64,000 nucleotides of DNA, taken from contig CP092870.1 in the NCBI GenBank assembly GCA_030710605.1, forward strand, positions 96,303,400-96,367,399, read 5' to 3'. Below the pieces are notes generated by a model that saw only the letters and a program-made list of their open reading frames with translations, searched no databases and had not been told where the DNA came from. Every line of letters starts with the position of its first letter. Position 1 is the stretch's first letter. Shown here piece by piece: positions 10,576 to 20,426 of this stretch. Made by a program: the position numbers and the translations under genes. Origin of the DNA: Cordylochernes scorpioides. Its lineage: Eukaryota > Arthropoda > Arachnida > Pseudoscorpiones > Chernetidae.

Positions 10576-10781
10576 TGTTAGGAAACCAATTCTTTCCCAG
10601 TCTACCAATCGAGCAGAGTAAACACTAACACCTCCAAGAAAATTAACACCTTTAATTTCCTTTCATGACTAACTAATTTACATCATTAAAAAACCAATTT
10701 ATATACATGTAAAATCGTCCAGTCATCTGGTCAAAATATAAATAACTAATCTAGGAAAAAACAACTTATAAAATCCTAACA
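10576..10781 (-). repeat. Copia 5' LTR
   Basis: 206 bp, the promoter-bearing LTR in transcript sense. It matches the other LTR except for short run-length differences (GGAAACC versus GGAACC, A6 versus A5, AATAAC versus AATAAAC). Confidence 0.92.
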
Positions 10782-10886
10782 GGACCTGCAAAGGCGGAGT
10801 TAAATATATATGTAATATAATATAAACAAAATATTATATGTAGGAAAATCTATACAGTTATATATATTAAATGGATATCCTGAACA

Positions 10887-10986
10887 NNNNNNNNNNNNNN
10901 NNNNNNNNNNNNNNNNNNNNNNNNNNNNNNNNNNNNNNNNNNNNNNNNNNNNNNNNNNNNNNNNNNNNNNNNNNNNNNNNNNNNNN
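10887..10986. other. Assembly gap of 100 N
   Basis: Exactly 100 unknown bases, the conventional size for a scaffold gap of unknown length. It is about 100 bp beyond the right Copia LTR, so another repeat copy may have stopped assembly here. Confidence 0.99.
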
Positions 10987-12863
10987 CTATATCTACAATG
11001 ATCTTATCCAAGCTTAGTTGAGAGAGAATTATAGTATATATACAAACACAGCATTACTTAATTCAACCCCCTTTTTCAAATCTCAAATCAAATTCCTTAT
11101 CAAGGAGGTTTGACTTGTAGGTTAATGCTATGCCTTCTAACCGTATAAACAACAACCAAAAACCTAATTGTGAAAACTCATCCAAATACACCTACAGAGG
11201 ATTTACAAAAAAAAAAAGAGATGGAAGCAAACTCTAATAAGTCCTCTAAACTGATGCTCTTCCTTCCACCACACAATGAAGGTCACATATTGTTCCATCA
11301 AAATTTGAAACTGATATAATCAAGGAGACATAAACTTCTGTGAGCACCTTTATTATAAATGTTACATAAAATAAGTATCATGACAAAAGAGGTTGCCTGT
11401 GGCTGGCGGCATTCATAGTTCTTAAAATTAAAGATACTTCGGTCAGTAAATCTTTTTATTATCTCGACATTTCGACAAAAAACTGTTGGCAAAAATTATA
11501 GATTTGTAGAAGAAGAAAAAGATCCTTTAGTACTTAAAGGTATAAAACAATAAAAGAAGGACAAGAGATCAAATTATATGTACATCAGCAGCTCACGCCG
11601 GCCTGTCCTATCCAATAACCACTAGCCTAACTAACAATCCAACAAGGCCGCGCTATATAGACAGAGATGTCAATTTGCATAAACAATACTAAAATGCTAT
11701 GCAAATCACAAGAGTATTCTATTGTAGATATATCCAGAATTGTCAATTTCAACAAAATCATTTGCTCCTGACCAGGACAAAAAGATTTTTGTTGAAACGT
11801 TGAGATAATAAAAATATTTACTGGCCGAAGTATCTTTAATTCTAAAATAAAATGAGTGGAGCTTTCAGAGGAGTCTCCTTAATCTGAACCTATGGAATTG
11901 ATCTCAGAACACAGAATCAACCTACAATGATTATAGTGACATTCATAAAAATTAAAAAATACACAATGTTAAAAATATTATAGGCATGCTAATAACCACT
12001 AGATAATTGTACATACAAATATATACCTACTTAATATAAATGGAGAGAAGTGTAGCTTAGAACTCTTTAAATTGATAAAAATAAAATAGGGGATATAGCA
12101 TAAAGTTGCATATAGGTGACAAATAAAAATAGAGACAAATTTTATTACCAACTGTAATTAGGCTTGTTATCTCCTAAATACACCACACAAATATCTCCCA
12201 GTTCAAATATAATATGTGTGTATCTAACACTTCTCCCATTACAAAAAAAATATATATATTAAAATTCTTATTCATGAGGTCTCAAGACAAAAAAAATCCA
12301 AATATAGATATTGATATGCAACTTTTACCTCCAGCAGATGTGTTACCATCTTCGGAAAAAAAAAAACAACTATTATTTATAATCTAAATTGTAGCTCATC
12401 ATTAAAATATTCTTATTTATTTATACAATATATATATATGGGGATATAATTTCTCTCTGATGTTATTTATTATAAATCAGACATGATATCCCCACAAGGG
12501 ATGCTTACGTCAAGAAACAACACTAAGATACTATATTACATAAACAATTGAATAAATACAAGGTTTGAGTAGAGTTTAAAGAGAAAAAGAAAGGAAAGGT
12601 ATTTTTTTTTTATCAAAACAATATATATATATATTATCCAATTTATTAACATTTATTTATTTAAATACAATGTGAGAAGATATATTATAGAAAAAAATCT
12701 CTTATACATCCTTCAGTTATTCACTTATTCACATAGATTATTTTAACAACCAAAGTCTTTAAGACACAGAGGAGGGAAAAAAAAAGGATACTAGAAATGT
12801 CAAACACTTATGTTCAATAGGAATTATACTTGTGAACATCGAGATAGGGAAAGGTTTTATATA
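10987..12863. other. AT-rich DNA, nothing recognised
   Basis: A possible intron or 3' flank of the minus-strand IRAG-like gene. I looked on the minus strand for a hydrophobic C-terminal exon between splice sites and found none. Two patches share reversed text (TAAAGATACTTCGGTCAGTAAAT at 11429 and its complement near 11820), giving a 400 bp imperfect inverted repeat. Confidence 0.45.
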
Positions 12864-13024
12864 CAGTTAAACCTGTCTATAGCGCCCCCTCTTAGGACTC
12901 ACCGAAATAGGGTGCTATAGACAGGTCACTTTTAATGTAAATCGCATCGTACTATGTATTTAAAATTGGGCGCTATAGAGAGGAAGGCACTATTTAGAGG
13001 GGGCGCTATAGACAGGTTTTACTG
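12864..13024. mobile_element. MITE with CAGTTAAACCTGTCTATAGC ends
   Basis: 161 bp with terminal inverted repeats CAGTTAAACCTGTCTATAGC and the matching right end (CTATAGACAGGTTTTACTG), flanked by TA on both sides. This is the layout of a non-autonomous Tc1/mariner/pogo element. A shorter relative lies at 40476-40564. Confidence 0.85.
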
Positions 13025-13720
13025 TATATACAAAGTAATGATAGGAGCTAAAAATAACAGTATTACAATTGATTCCTGATTTAAGGGGGTAAAATAGGGC
13101 ACAGCAGTTTATTGAAGCCCACTGTTAAATCTATGCAAATTACTTGGGGGAAAAAAAAGCATACAATAAATCTGTTTAGGTAGCTCCTTTAAGACAATCC
13201 TGTTAAATCCCCCAAGTTGAGGGTTCTTCCTTCAATGTTGGCACATGGAGATTGGCACTCCTAGTAATCCAACATTTCCTGGTATAGGCAAAAATTCAAG
13301 TTTTATAAAATGTGAGAGAAAAACCTTTGGCAGCGAGTTTCTTTAATAAATACTTCCATAGGTTTTGTTGAGATCTTTCTCTTCAATAGGCCCACAAAGG
13401 GGTGTTAAACTAAGTTTAGGTTAAGCTAATCCTTTGCCCATTGAAGAGCAAAAACTCACAATAATTTCATTTTTAAATTAAAGGAACTTTTACTGTGAAA
13501 GGTCTGTTTATTTTATAAATTATACCAACATCTTTTAGTCTCTTAAAGGCAAAAAAATACAAAAGTGTAAATTAAATTTCTTCAACTTTTAGTCTCACGC
13601 CGGAGATAGGAAATCAGTTTGAGATTTGAGAAGAAGTGAAGGGAAAGTCCATGCAGGGAGGATGCTCTAAGGGGTTAGTAGCTCTAAAGGTGAGGTGCAA
13701 CGCAGGCAACTACGCCTTAC
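13025..13720. other. No gene seen
   Basis: Moderately AT-rich non-repetitive DNA. No convincing exon on either strand was found between the MITE and the candidate terminal exon. Confidence 0.45.
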
Positions 13721-13794
13721 CTTTCTTGGTAACCACAAGAGGCAACTGAGGCATGGGCTTTCTAGCCTGGAGCAGACCACTACCATGGGAGAGT
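13721..13794 (-). CDS. Candidate extra exon of the IRAG-like gene
   Basis: The minus strand shows CTCCCTTGCAG then a 74-base segment ending CAAGAAAG before GTAAGG, so both splice sites look real. It starts only 32 bases past the exon 11 donor, too short for a normal intron, and in the phase left by exon 11 it meets a stop after four codons. It may be an alternative exon, or part of exon 11 if the C-run at 13810-13817 is miscounted. Treat as unproven. Confidence 0.35.
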
Positions 13795-13826
13795 CTGCAA
13801 GGGAGTTAGGGGGGGACAGCGCTCAC

Positions 13827-14033
13827 AGATCTGAACGAGGCTGAGGCCACTCGACGGAGCTCATCTCTCTGGACTACTTCAGGAGCCTCAGGGTGGTGCT
13901 GCTGCCTCTGCTGCTGGTGGTGCACCAACAACTTCTTCATCTCCTCCAGGTCCTTCTGGTGGTTCTCATGGAGCCGCTTCAGGTTCTCCACATGGAGGAT
14001 CATGATCTCGTACGCATGGTTCATTCGTTCCTC
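13827..14033 (-). CDS. IRAG/LRMP-like gene, exon 11 (coiled coil)
   Basis: 207 bases, 69 codons, phase 0 at both ends. The acceptor is CCTCTCTAG and the donor GTGAGC. It reads EERMNHAYEIMILHVENLKR and on through LHENHQKDLEEMKKLL, which aligns with the LRMP coiled coil (human VEVMIQHVENLKR region), then a Gln/His-rich turn and RRVASASFRS, matching the human LRRVTIASLPR stretch. The frame stays open 7 more codons past the donor to a TAA at 13806-13808, which could be an intron-retained end of a shorter form. It joins exon 10 exactly where the human sequence continues. Confidence 0.85.
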
Positions 14034-14186
14034 CTAGAGAGGGGTTGGTCAGCACCCACCAATCAGGAGAGGGAGAGAGATGGCTTTCTAACTGTCTTTC
14101 TTCACAATTCCATCATGGTGCAAGCCTACTACTAGGTGTGCAGAGCTTGCTTCTACCAAGGCTGGGGAAAAGCCTAATGAGGAAAA

Positions 14187-14512
14187 ACACAAGGTAATAA
14201 GACCAAATCCAAATAAATAAATAGTGTGTGACCTTTCGGTAACAGCGTTGTTACCATTAATCAGGTGGCAGCAGGTGTTTTTCCCATCTGTTTATCAGAT
14301 AAATATCTTCTTATCTGTTATCTTGTTTACACACTTGATAACAGGAACTATTTAAAAGCATGCTGTGGTAAAATTCTCTCATTCAGTACTTTTGTCTGAA
14401 GATGGTAACAACGCTGTTACCGAAACGTCACACACTATTTATTTATTTGGATTTGGTCTTATTACCTTGTGTTTATAATCTACAATCCAAATTGTGCCTC
14501 ATCAAGCCTAAT
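14187..14512. repeat. Foldback repeat FB, copy 2 (in intron)
   Basis: Left arm 14187-14252 and right arm 14380-14478, both with the full family text, around a spacer containing AGATAAATATCTTCTTATCT. The right arm has CTGAAGA, the GGTAAC...GTTACC hairpin and GAAACGTC in intact form at 14396-14429. A tail ACAATCCAAATTGTGCC extends to about 14500. Confidence 0.8.
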
Positions 14513-15012
14513 GAGGAAGTTACCTATACAAGAGCCTCCCAAGTGAGACCACCTAAAAACATGCCCAGTTTCTCCTGGAGGTGGCATCTCAACAGACTGT
14601 TTGGGTTGAAAGACTCCTCATGACTTAGCCTGACATGACAGACCATCTCCAGGAATAACCTGGTTTATCCTTGGCTATGGTCTCCTATGGGAGTCTACTG
14701 TATATGGGAAGCCTAACAAGAGCCTGCTACTAGATTCCTTCAAAGAATGCAACAGTATAAACAGGATCTACCCCATCATATATCCATCGCTACAACCAAA
14801 TCCAATTTATGGCCTAACAGTCCTTTCAATTTCAGATACCTCACGAAATTCCTTGTAAGTGCTGATTAGCCTGTTGAAAATTGCATGCTTGAAAACTTGC
14901 ATTTTAGCTATATGTAATAAAAGAAAGTAATTGAAAGTATGTTTGAGTTTATGACAAAAGTGTGTGGTGTCAGCCATCTCCCATGAAGCATGCAGAAAGA
15001 AAGTGAAGTGAC

Positions 15013-15345
15013 CTGCTGCACTGCTCCGTACACCTCCGCCCGGCTAGACAACCGCGCTGACGACTGCTCCACCACGTCAAGGTGCTGCAGAGCTTGGTCA
15101 GCCAGTTCCTCAGAAGGCAGAGAGCCCACGCTGAATTCCTTCAGTTTCTGTTCCACAGCGGCATGACCTGCTGGTCCCGACCGACTACGCCATGCACCAC
15201 TTACATTGAGAGCTTCCTTCAGCGCGGCAATCTCCGCTGTGACATTCTGCTCAGCCAGGTCCCTCTGTCGCTGATGGAGCTCTAGCCTCTTGTTTAGGGT
15301 GAACTTATCCGTCTTAAAGGCCAGGGACAGATTACGAAACTTGTG
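15013..15345 (-). CDS. IRAG/LRMP-like gene, exon 10 (conserved core)
   Basis: 333 bases, 111 codons, phase 0 to phase 0. The acceptor is ATTTCCCTCCAG; the donor CAG|GTCACT is weak but the phase and homology support it. It begins HKFRNLSLAFKTDKFTL and continues NKRLELHQRQRDLAEQN, the signature of the MRVI1/LRMP family (human LNLAFKSDEFTLQKR and KLHERSRDTAEEN). It ends SSARLSSRAEVYGAVQQ, matching the human ASRASSRAEMLGAINQE. Between them lies a less conserved insertion around NVSGAWRSRSGPAGH. This exon gives the clearest identification of the gene. Confidence 0.92.
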
Positions 15346-16596
15346 CTGGAGGGAAATAATAATATTTACACAGTGGGGCAGCAGCAGCACAAAGCTATGT
15401 ACAGAAAGTTGGAAGAGGGTGGTTAGTAGCTGTCAGTATAATTTGAGAGGGGGAAAATATAGGAATACAGGCAATAACTTAAATATAATGGTGTTTTTCA
15501 TTATATACTTATGTTACACACTTATTATACACCCCATTCCATACTAATGTAGTAATATATAGTCAATACACACTAGATTGTCATGTACCATATTGTGTGT
15601 AAAGTCCCAAATATATATAAAACTTCAACTTGCTAGCTTTGTGGCAATAATGCAATCTTACATAAGACAATAAAGTTTTAGAGTCAGCCACTACATGGAA
15701 ATTTCCTAAATTCTTATGTGGACCTTCTCGGGGATCTTCCACAAGTCATTAATGAGTTTTACGACCAGCCACTGGACGACCGACATCTCATAACTGAGAC
15801 CCTCCTAGACTTTTTCTGTGTAGCATCGCTGGCCTCTCTTAGGTACCATCTAACCTGCCTCATCCTTTATGTATTAACCCTAGACAAAACAACAAGGCTC
15901 ACAACTGCTATTGCTTGTGGTACGACAAATATTTATCAAAAAGGCACCTTTCTATTTTAATAATTTATTTATTAACTTTTTCAAAACAATGCATTTATTT
16001 GATCTTGTTTGCAGAGAGCATGTAAAAAAATTCAGCACATTGAATAAGCCACAAAATTTCAGTTTTGGTAAATTCAGACAAATAAGCCAACAACCTAGGG
16101 TTTCATAGACTAAAGTCCTCATCAGTATACAGTTAGGGATATTTGCTAAAACCGGTCTTGCAGCTTATTTACTGAGCTGAATTTGCATACTCCGAACAGA
16201 GAAGATATGCACATTGTTTTGACACACACATTTAATAAATTAATTTTAAATTCACATTTATTGAATGTGGAGGTGGCTTCTTTTCTGGTACATAAATACC
16301 ATTCTCCTTTACTGTAAAGCATCTCCATGATGGGTTTTTTACAAATGTGTTTTTCACTTTTACAAAAATATATTACCAACATATACTCAATAATTCAGAT
16401 AGAGGATGAGGTCATAACATAAAAACAACAGAATTCAAATGCTGTATTGTAAAGGCTGAATTTCTATAGAAAAATAAAAACAAACAGGTCTATCCATTGG
16501 CAGCCTTCCTTTACACAATTCTAGGAAGGAAGTTGAGACAATTGATTGAGTCACAGCTCTTCATTTCCTACTCAAGTCTGTTGTGATCACACTCAC
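15346..16596. other. Intron; one unexplained open stretch
   Basis: Mostly AT-rich. On the plus strand 15718-15843 reads DLLGDLPQVINEFYDQPLDD and on to VASLASLR before a GTACC. It looks protein-like but has no upstream acceptor in phase, no family I recognise, and lies opposite to the host gene. It may be a fragment of a mobile element. Confidence 0.4.
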
Positions 16597-16627
16597 CTCT
16601 ATGTCTTGCTCACTTAGCTCTTCAGAA
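16597..16627 (-). CDS. IRAG/LRMP-like gene, exon 9 (31-base microexon)
   Basis: The acceptor is GTGTGTGTGCAG and the donor GAG|GTGAGT. Its 31 bases are what is needed to move from phase 2 (end of exon 8) to phase 0 (start of exon 10). With the AG carried from exon 8 it reads SSEELSEQDIE, directly before HKFRNLSLAF. The acidic lead-in resembles the residues before the same core in vertebrate LRMP. The phase fit is the main evidence. Confidence 0.75.
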
Positions 16628-16810
16628 CTGCACACACACTCTGGTTAAGATACTTCTTCAATACTTCTTATATTGGATCTACATCTTTTGATCATGGTGT
16701 ATATATATATAGACAATTAAAATAATTTTATTGACATCTTGTCAATACATGCAAAGTGCACAGTCTGCACTATTAAAAAAAAAAAAAGATAATATGGATT
16801 ATATACACTA

Positions 16811-17374
16811 CTAGGCGAATGACCCGGCTTCGCCCGAGAAATCCCTTGGGTGCAATTTCCTTCATACTAAAAGTATATCAATAATAAATATTAGAAGTGC
16901 CATAGAATAGCAATACAGAAGTAACACATAAACTACAGGAAAAAAGTGTGTGTGATAGCAAAAATTGTATTATATTAGTGGTTAGGTATTTGATTTAATT
17001 AATATAGTTGATATAATAATATATATTTATATTATATATAATATAAATGAGTTTTAAAAATTGTAAAAAAAAAAAATGCATCGGCCGGGAATCGAACTCG
17101 GGCCGCCCGCATGGCAGGCGAGCATTCTACCACTGAACCACCGATGCTTTAAAAAATGGCCATATTTAGGTATTCATTCCTTTCCGGATTAGTCCGCGTA
17201 AAAAAAAGTTCTTCAAATGAAAAAAAGAAATAGCCAAAAATACTAATCAAAATGCAGCCAAAAATTTTCCTCATGTTTATAAAAAGCGACATGCAAAATT
17301 TGGTACCAATTGGTTCAGTAGTTTTTGAGTTTATCGCGAACAGACAGAAATTGACTTTTATATATATATAGAGA
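16811..17374 (-). mobile_element. Helitron-like element carrying a tRNA gene
   Basis: Minus strand: 5' end TCTCTATATATATATAAAAG at 17374, 3' end CGGGTCATTCGCCTAG at 16811, with a GC-rich hairpin (GGCGAAGCC) about 12 bases before CTAG. The flanks are A on the 5' side and T on the 3' side, as Helitron insertion between A and T requires. At 564 bp it is non-autonomous. The same 3' end (GGGTCATTCGGCTAG) is on the element at 50792. Inside lies a complete tRNA-Gly gene in the same orientation. Confidence 0.78.
17077..17147 (-). tRNA. tRNA-Gly(GCC)
   Basis: The 71-base minus-strand sequence opens GCATCGGTGGTTCAGTGGTA. Its acceptor stem GCATCGG pairs perfectly with CCGATGC, and the anticodon loop is CTGCCAT with anticodon GCC. 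The A box is TGGTTCAGTGG, the B box is GTTCGATTCCC, and the discriminator base is A. A run of 12 T follows at once, a strong polymerase III terminator. It closely resembles animal tRNA-Gly(GCC). There is no intron and no broken stem, so it could be functional despite lying within a Helitron. Confidence 0.95.
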
Positions 17375-17856
17375 TGTACAATGAATATGACGCCTCTGCT
17401 AGCGCTGCAGAGTTTGGTGGAGAATTGCCAGCGGGTCTCCAGCGACACCACGCATTTCACGATCTACAAAGAATAAGTAGATCACTTACTTCGCCGCTGA
17501 GGAGATGGTGATGGTGTGGTGTGTATATATAGGTTCAATTATTGCGTATATTGTTATTTTTTTGTTGAGTTCAGTATTTTTTTTTTAACCTTCTCTCATA
17601 ACTTACAGTAATCTGTAAATAAATAATAAACAAAAACAGCCTCCAAGGATGAGTATCTTATTTTATTTTATAGTATCTCTCAATCTTTCAGGCATTCCAA
17701 ACACTTTTATATATAACAAAAACGAATCTTTAACTAATATTTACATATTTTTCCGTTTTATCTATATGTTTTTAAATTGTATATAGTAACTATTTAGAAT
17801 TTTATTTTTCAAACAGTAATCTGTATATAAAAAAGAGATAGCAGGAGAACATCTGT

Positions 17857-18023
17857 TGTTGTTGTTTCTTATCCCCTTGTGTAAATATTACACGAATTTC
17901 AGGAGTTCATGATCTCATGGAATGGGGTGTAGCTTTCGTTGATCATGGCACCATGATCCAGGCACACTTGGTACCATCATATGATGATGGTAACAACTCT
18001 GTTACCAAAATGTTACACACTAG
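17857..18023. repeat. LINE-B tail fragment and partial FB arm
   Basis: 17857-17975 is a minus-strand copy of the (AAC)n-tailed family (plus text TTGTTGTTGTTTCTTATCCC then CATGATCTCATGGAATGGGG). It is followed by an isolated FB right-arm motif (GATGATGGTAACAACTCTGT, 17981-18000, then ACCAAAATGTTACACAC). Confidence 0.6.
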
Positions 18024-18207
18024 GAGAACACCTATATCCTATGTACATAATAGGGTATCAAAATAATGATAGCTCTTTATTTACATATTTCCCATATAAC
18101 ACACTTTGTAAATTAAAGTTTCTTTCTCTTTTATTCCCACTAATTGCTGTATCTCTCAGGTAATCCATATATAGGACAATAAAAGGTCTTAATAAAGTTA
18201 GTACTTT

Positions 18208-18353
18208 CAAATGAAAACACCAAAACAGGAGTGCCCCTTTTCACAATAAATCCAACTTCTACTGCCCTTACTGCGATGAAAAAGTATGATTTATAGTAGA
18301 AAGTTTGATTTATTTGTGGAAAGGGGAACTTGAGTTTTGGTGTTTTCATTTGT
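18208..18353. repeat. Foldback, about 146 bp
   Basis: The arms begin CAAATGAAAACACCAAAAC (18209) and end GTTTTGGTGTTTTCATTTG (18333-18351), with further pairing inward through CCCCTTT/AAAGGGG and TCACAATAAATC/GATTTATTTGTGG. It is not related in sequence to the FB family. Confidence 0.75.
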
Positions 18354-18532
18354 ATTATATAGATGGCACGTTTTTGCTATATATTAAAGGTAATACTTGA
18401 TCGATTCAATTCTTTTGATCATTGGAAAAGTAAATTGTAGAGAGTATAACTTTATTAGAAGTTGTACACTTTGTTAATAAACTGAAAAGGATCCAAAACA
18501 AGGTCTGGGCAAGATATATATACGAGGGCCAT

Positions 18533-19874
18533 CCAATAAATAAGTTTCCCTATTTTTTTTCAGGGAACGAAACATTGTAAAAATTAGTTAGTAGTGTAAG
18601 AAATGGTCACTAGGAAGCGTTTGAAGCGCGTGACCTTCAAAATCACACTACTCATACGCGTAAGTTCGTAGCGCTTCAGTTTCCATGGAGCTACCACTGG
18701 TGAACGTGTCCACTTGCGAACTCCGTTCTGTAATTCATTTTTTTTTTTTTTTCACGGCGAAAAATGAAACTGCGGTCAATATTCATCGCAAATAAGTGTC
18801 AGTGTATAGTGAAGGATGTATGAGCATCCAAATGGTTCGCCGATGGCGTTCATGGTTCTTGGAAGGACGGCAAAACGTGCATGATGACGAGCGAAGCGGC
18901 AGGCCCGTTACTGCTACGGACAATGCAGCCGTTGCTGCTGTTCGGAATGTGGTGGAAGCAGATCGCCGCGTCACCATTGACAAAATAATGATTCGACTGC
19001 CTCCTGGAATCAAAATTGGACGCTCTTCGATTGGAACAATCATGTCAGATGTTTTGAATTTTCCCAAAGTCTGCGCAAGATGGGTCCCGCGTTTGCTCTC
19101 GGAAAATCACAAGCAACAACGGATGGAGGCAGCCTGAGCTTTCCTGGAAATGCATCGAAGAGATGGAGATCAACTGTTTTCCTGTATTGTCACTGGATAT
19201 GAAGGCTGGGTGCATCATTCAACTCCAGAAACAAAACGACAAAGCATGGTGTGGAAGAAGCCTGAGGAAAGTGCACCAAAAAAGGCGAAGGTCACAATCT
19301 CTGCAGGCAAAGTTATGGCTATCGTCTTTTGTGACTGTAAGGGTGTTTTATGGTTGACTACCTGCCCCATAACACTACGGTTAACACTGCGAGGTACTGC
19401 GAAGTCCTCACTAAACTCAGAGCTGCAATAAAACGGAAACGTCCTGGACTTTTGTCTCGGAAAGTGTTACTCGTCCATGACAATATCGCTCTCACGCAGC
19501 TCGAACGACCCAAACGTTTCTGGAAAACTTCAAATGGGAAATTTTCACACATCCACCTTATTCTCCGGAACTTGCCCCAAGCGACTTCCATCCTTTTCCA
19601 TAACTCAAGTTGCACCTTGGAGGCAAGCACTTTACGAATGATGGCGAAGTGCAGGCGGAGGCGAACCACTGGCTACGAAGACAGGACACGGCTTGGTACA
19701 ACAGTGGTATCAAAAAATTGCTACAACGGTACCAAAAATGTTTGGACAGAAATGGTGATTATGTAGAGAAGTAGTCTATGAGTTGTATAATGAAAATAAA
19801 ATAACTGCATAATTGTAAATAATGTCGTTTATTTGTTAAAAAAATAGGGAAACTTATTTATTGGATGGCCCTCG
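18533..19874 (+). mobile_element. Mariner element A (complete, 1342 bp)
   Basis: Perfect 37-bp terminal inverted repeats, starting CGAGGGCCATCCAATAAATA, at 18533-18569 and 19838-19874, each next to a TA duplication (18531-18532 and 19875-19876). It carries one decayed transposase. Perfect termini with a broken gene mean it could still be mobilised in trans by a relative. Confidence 0.95.
18796..19765 (+). pseudogene. Mariner transposase remnant
   Basis: Helix-turn-helix DNA-binding half (IQMVRRWRSWFLEGRQNV, then DERSGRPVTATD, a typical GRPV linker), then a stop after RMEAA (19135). A second segment has IVTGYEGWVHHSTPETKRQS: the first catalytic Asp of the TGDE motif is Tyr. VHDN retains the second acidic residue, and after a frameshift THPPYSPELAPSDFHPF holds the third. 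At least three frame changes and the Asp loss rule out activity. The spacing fits a DD34D mariner. Confidence 0.9.
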
Positions 19875-20220
19875 TATATGTATTAGCTTCACAGAGATTC
19901 AATATAGGAAAGTCTGAATAACAATTATCCCCCTAAATTTACCATGACTGGGAATGTAAACTGAAGTTTATAAATACATATGTTTATATCTTATTATGCA
20001 ACAAATACAAAATTATGTAATTAACACCCCAAAGGAGAATACTTTTCTGATCTGTTGAATTAAAAAGTTGGCATTGAGAGATAATTTTGTTTTTAAATTA
20101 TCAATTCATCACAATATTACAGCCAAAAGTTGAACTATAATCAGGTAAATAGGTTGATGGGAGGGGTTCAAAAACTGGGTTGAATTATAGTCAGTTCAAT
20201 TAGTAGGATTTCTTACCGTA
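19875..20220. other. Intron DNA, nothing recognised
   Basis: AT-rich; a short phrase near 20100-20210 (GAATTATAGTCAG, TTCAATT) recurs around 42490 and 62630, so part is a dispersed low-copy repeat. Confidence 0.4.
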
Positions 20221-20424
20221 CACTCATGGACAAAACTTAAAGAAGTGGAAAGTCTTTGATATCACCGGTAATCTATATATTTTTTGAAGGAGGTAATTTT
20301 GTTCACACTTGGTTATCTCATGTGTCTTCAATAAAGGTCACTGTAATATCTTACAGAGTTATTGTCTCAATCCCGATATACATGCTAGAAGGTTCAACTT
20401 CCTTAAGTTTTATGTCCATGAGTG
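20221..20424. mobile_element. MITE with CACTCATGGACAAAACTTAA ends
   Basis: 204 bp, left end CACTCATGGACAAAACTTAA, right end ending GTCCATGAGTG, flanked by TA at 20219-20220 and 20425-20426. Internal text (GGTAATTTTGTTCACACTTG, TCTTCAATAAAGG) recurs at 30305-30513 and 31690-31875, giving a three-copy family in the window. Confidence 0.85.
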
Positions 20425-20426
20425 TA

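Larger units (their letters stand above)
8283..10781 (-). mobile_element. Young compact Copia-type LTR retrotransposon lacking most of pol
   Basis: A 2.5 kb element bounded by direct repeats (8283-8487 and 10576-10781) that start TGTTAGGA and end TCCTAACA, with target duplication GGACC at 8278-8282 and 10782-10786. The two LTRs differ only by three one- or two-base indels in simple runs, with no substitutions seen, so the insertion is recent. Coding is on the minus strand: gag, two zinc knuckles and aspartic protease, then a jump to the spacer normally lying between integrase and reverse transcriptase. Integrase core, reverse transcriptase and RNase H are absent, so it must be moved in trans. 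It sits inside an older LINE fragment. Confidence 0.93.

Noticed and set aside
14402..14623. Open frames reading TTLLPKRHTLFIYLDLVLLP in FB repeats (also 39969, 40220, 55491)
   Set aside because: The same translation appears in every FB right arm because the repeat is conserved, and arms are inverted within one element. No evidence of a protein.
15718..15843. Plus-strand exon of a nested gene
   Set aside because: No acceptor in phase, no homology recognised, and no second exon nearby. Kept only as an unexplained open stretch.
17376..17470. Possible exon IVKCVVSLETRWQFSTKLCS on the minus strand
   Set aside because: Its phase gives a stop after exon 8, and the text CCTCTGCTAGCGCTGCAGAG is echoed at 53835-53860, so it is a dispersed repeat.
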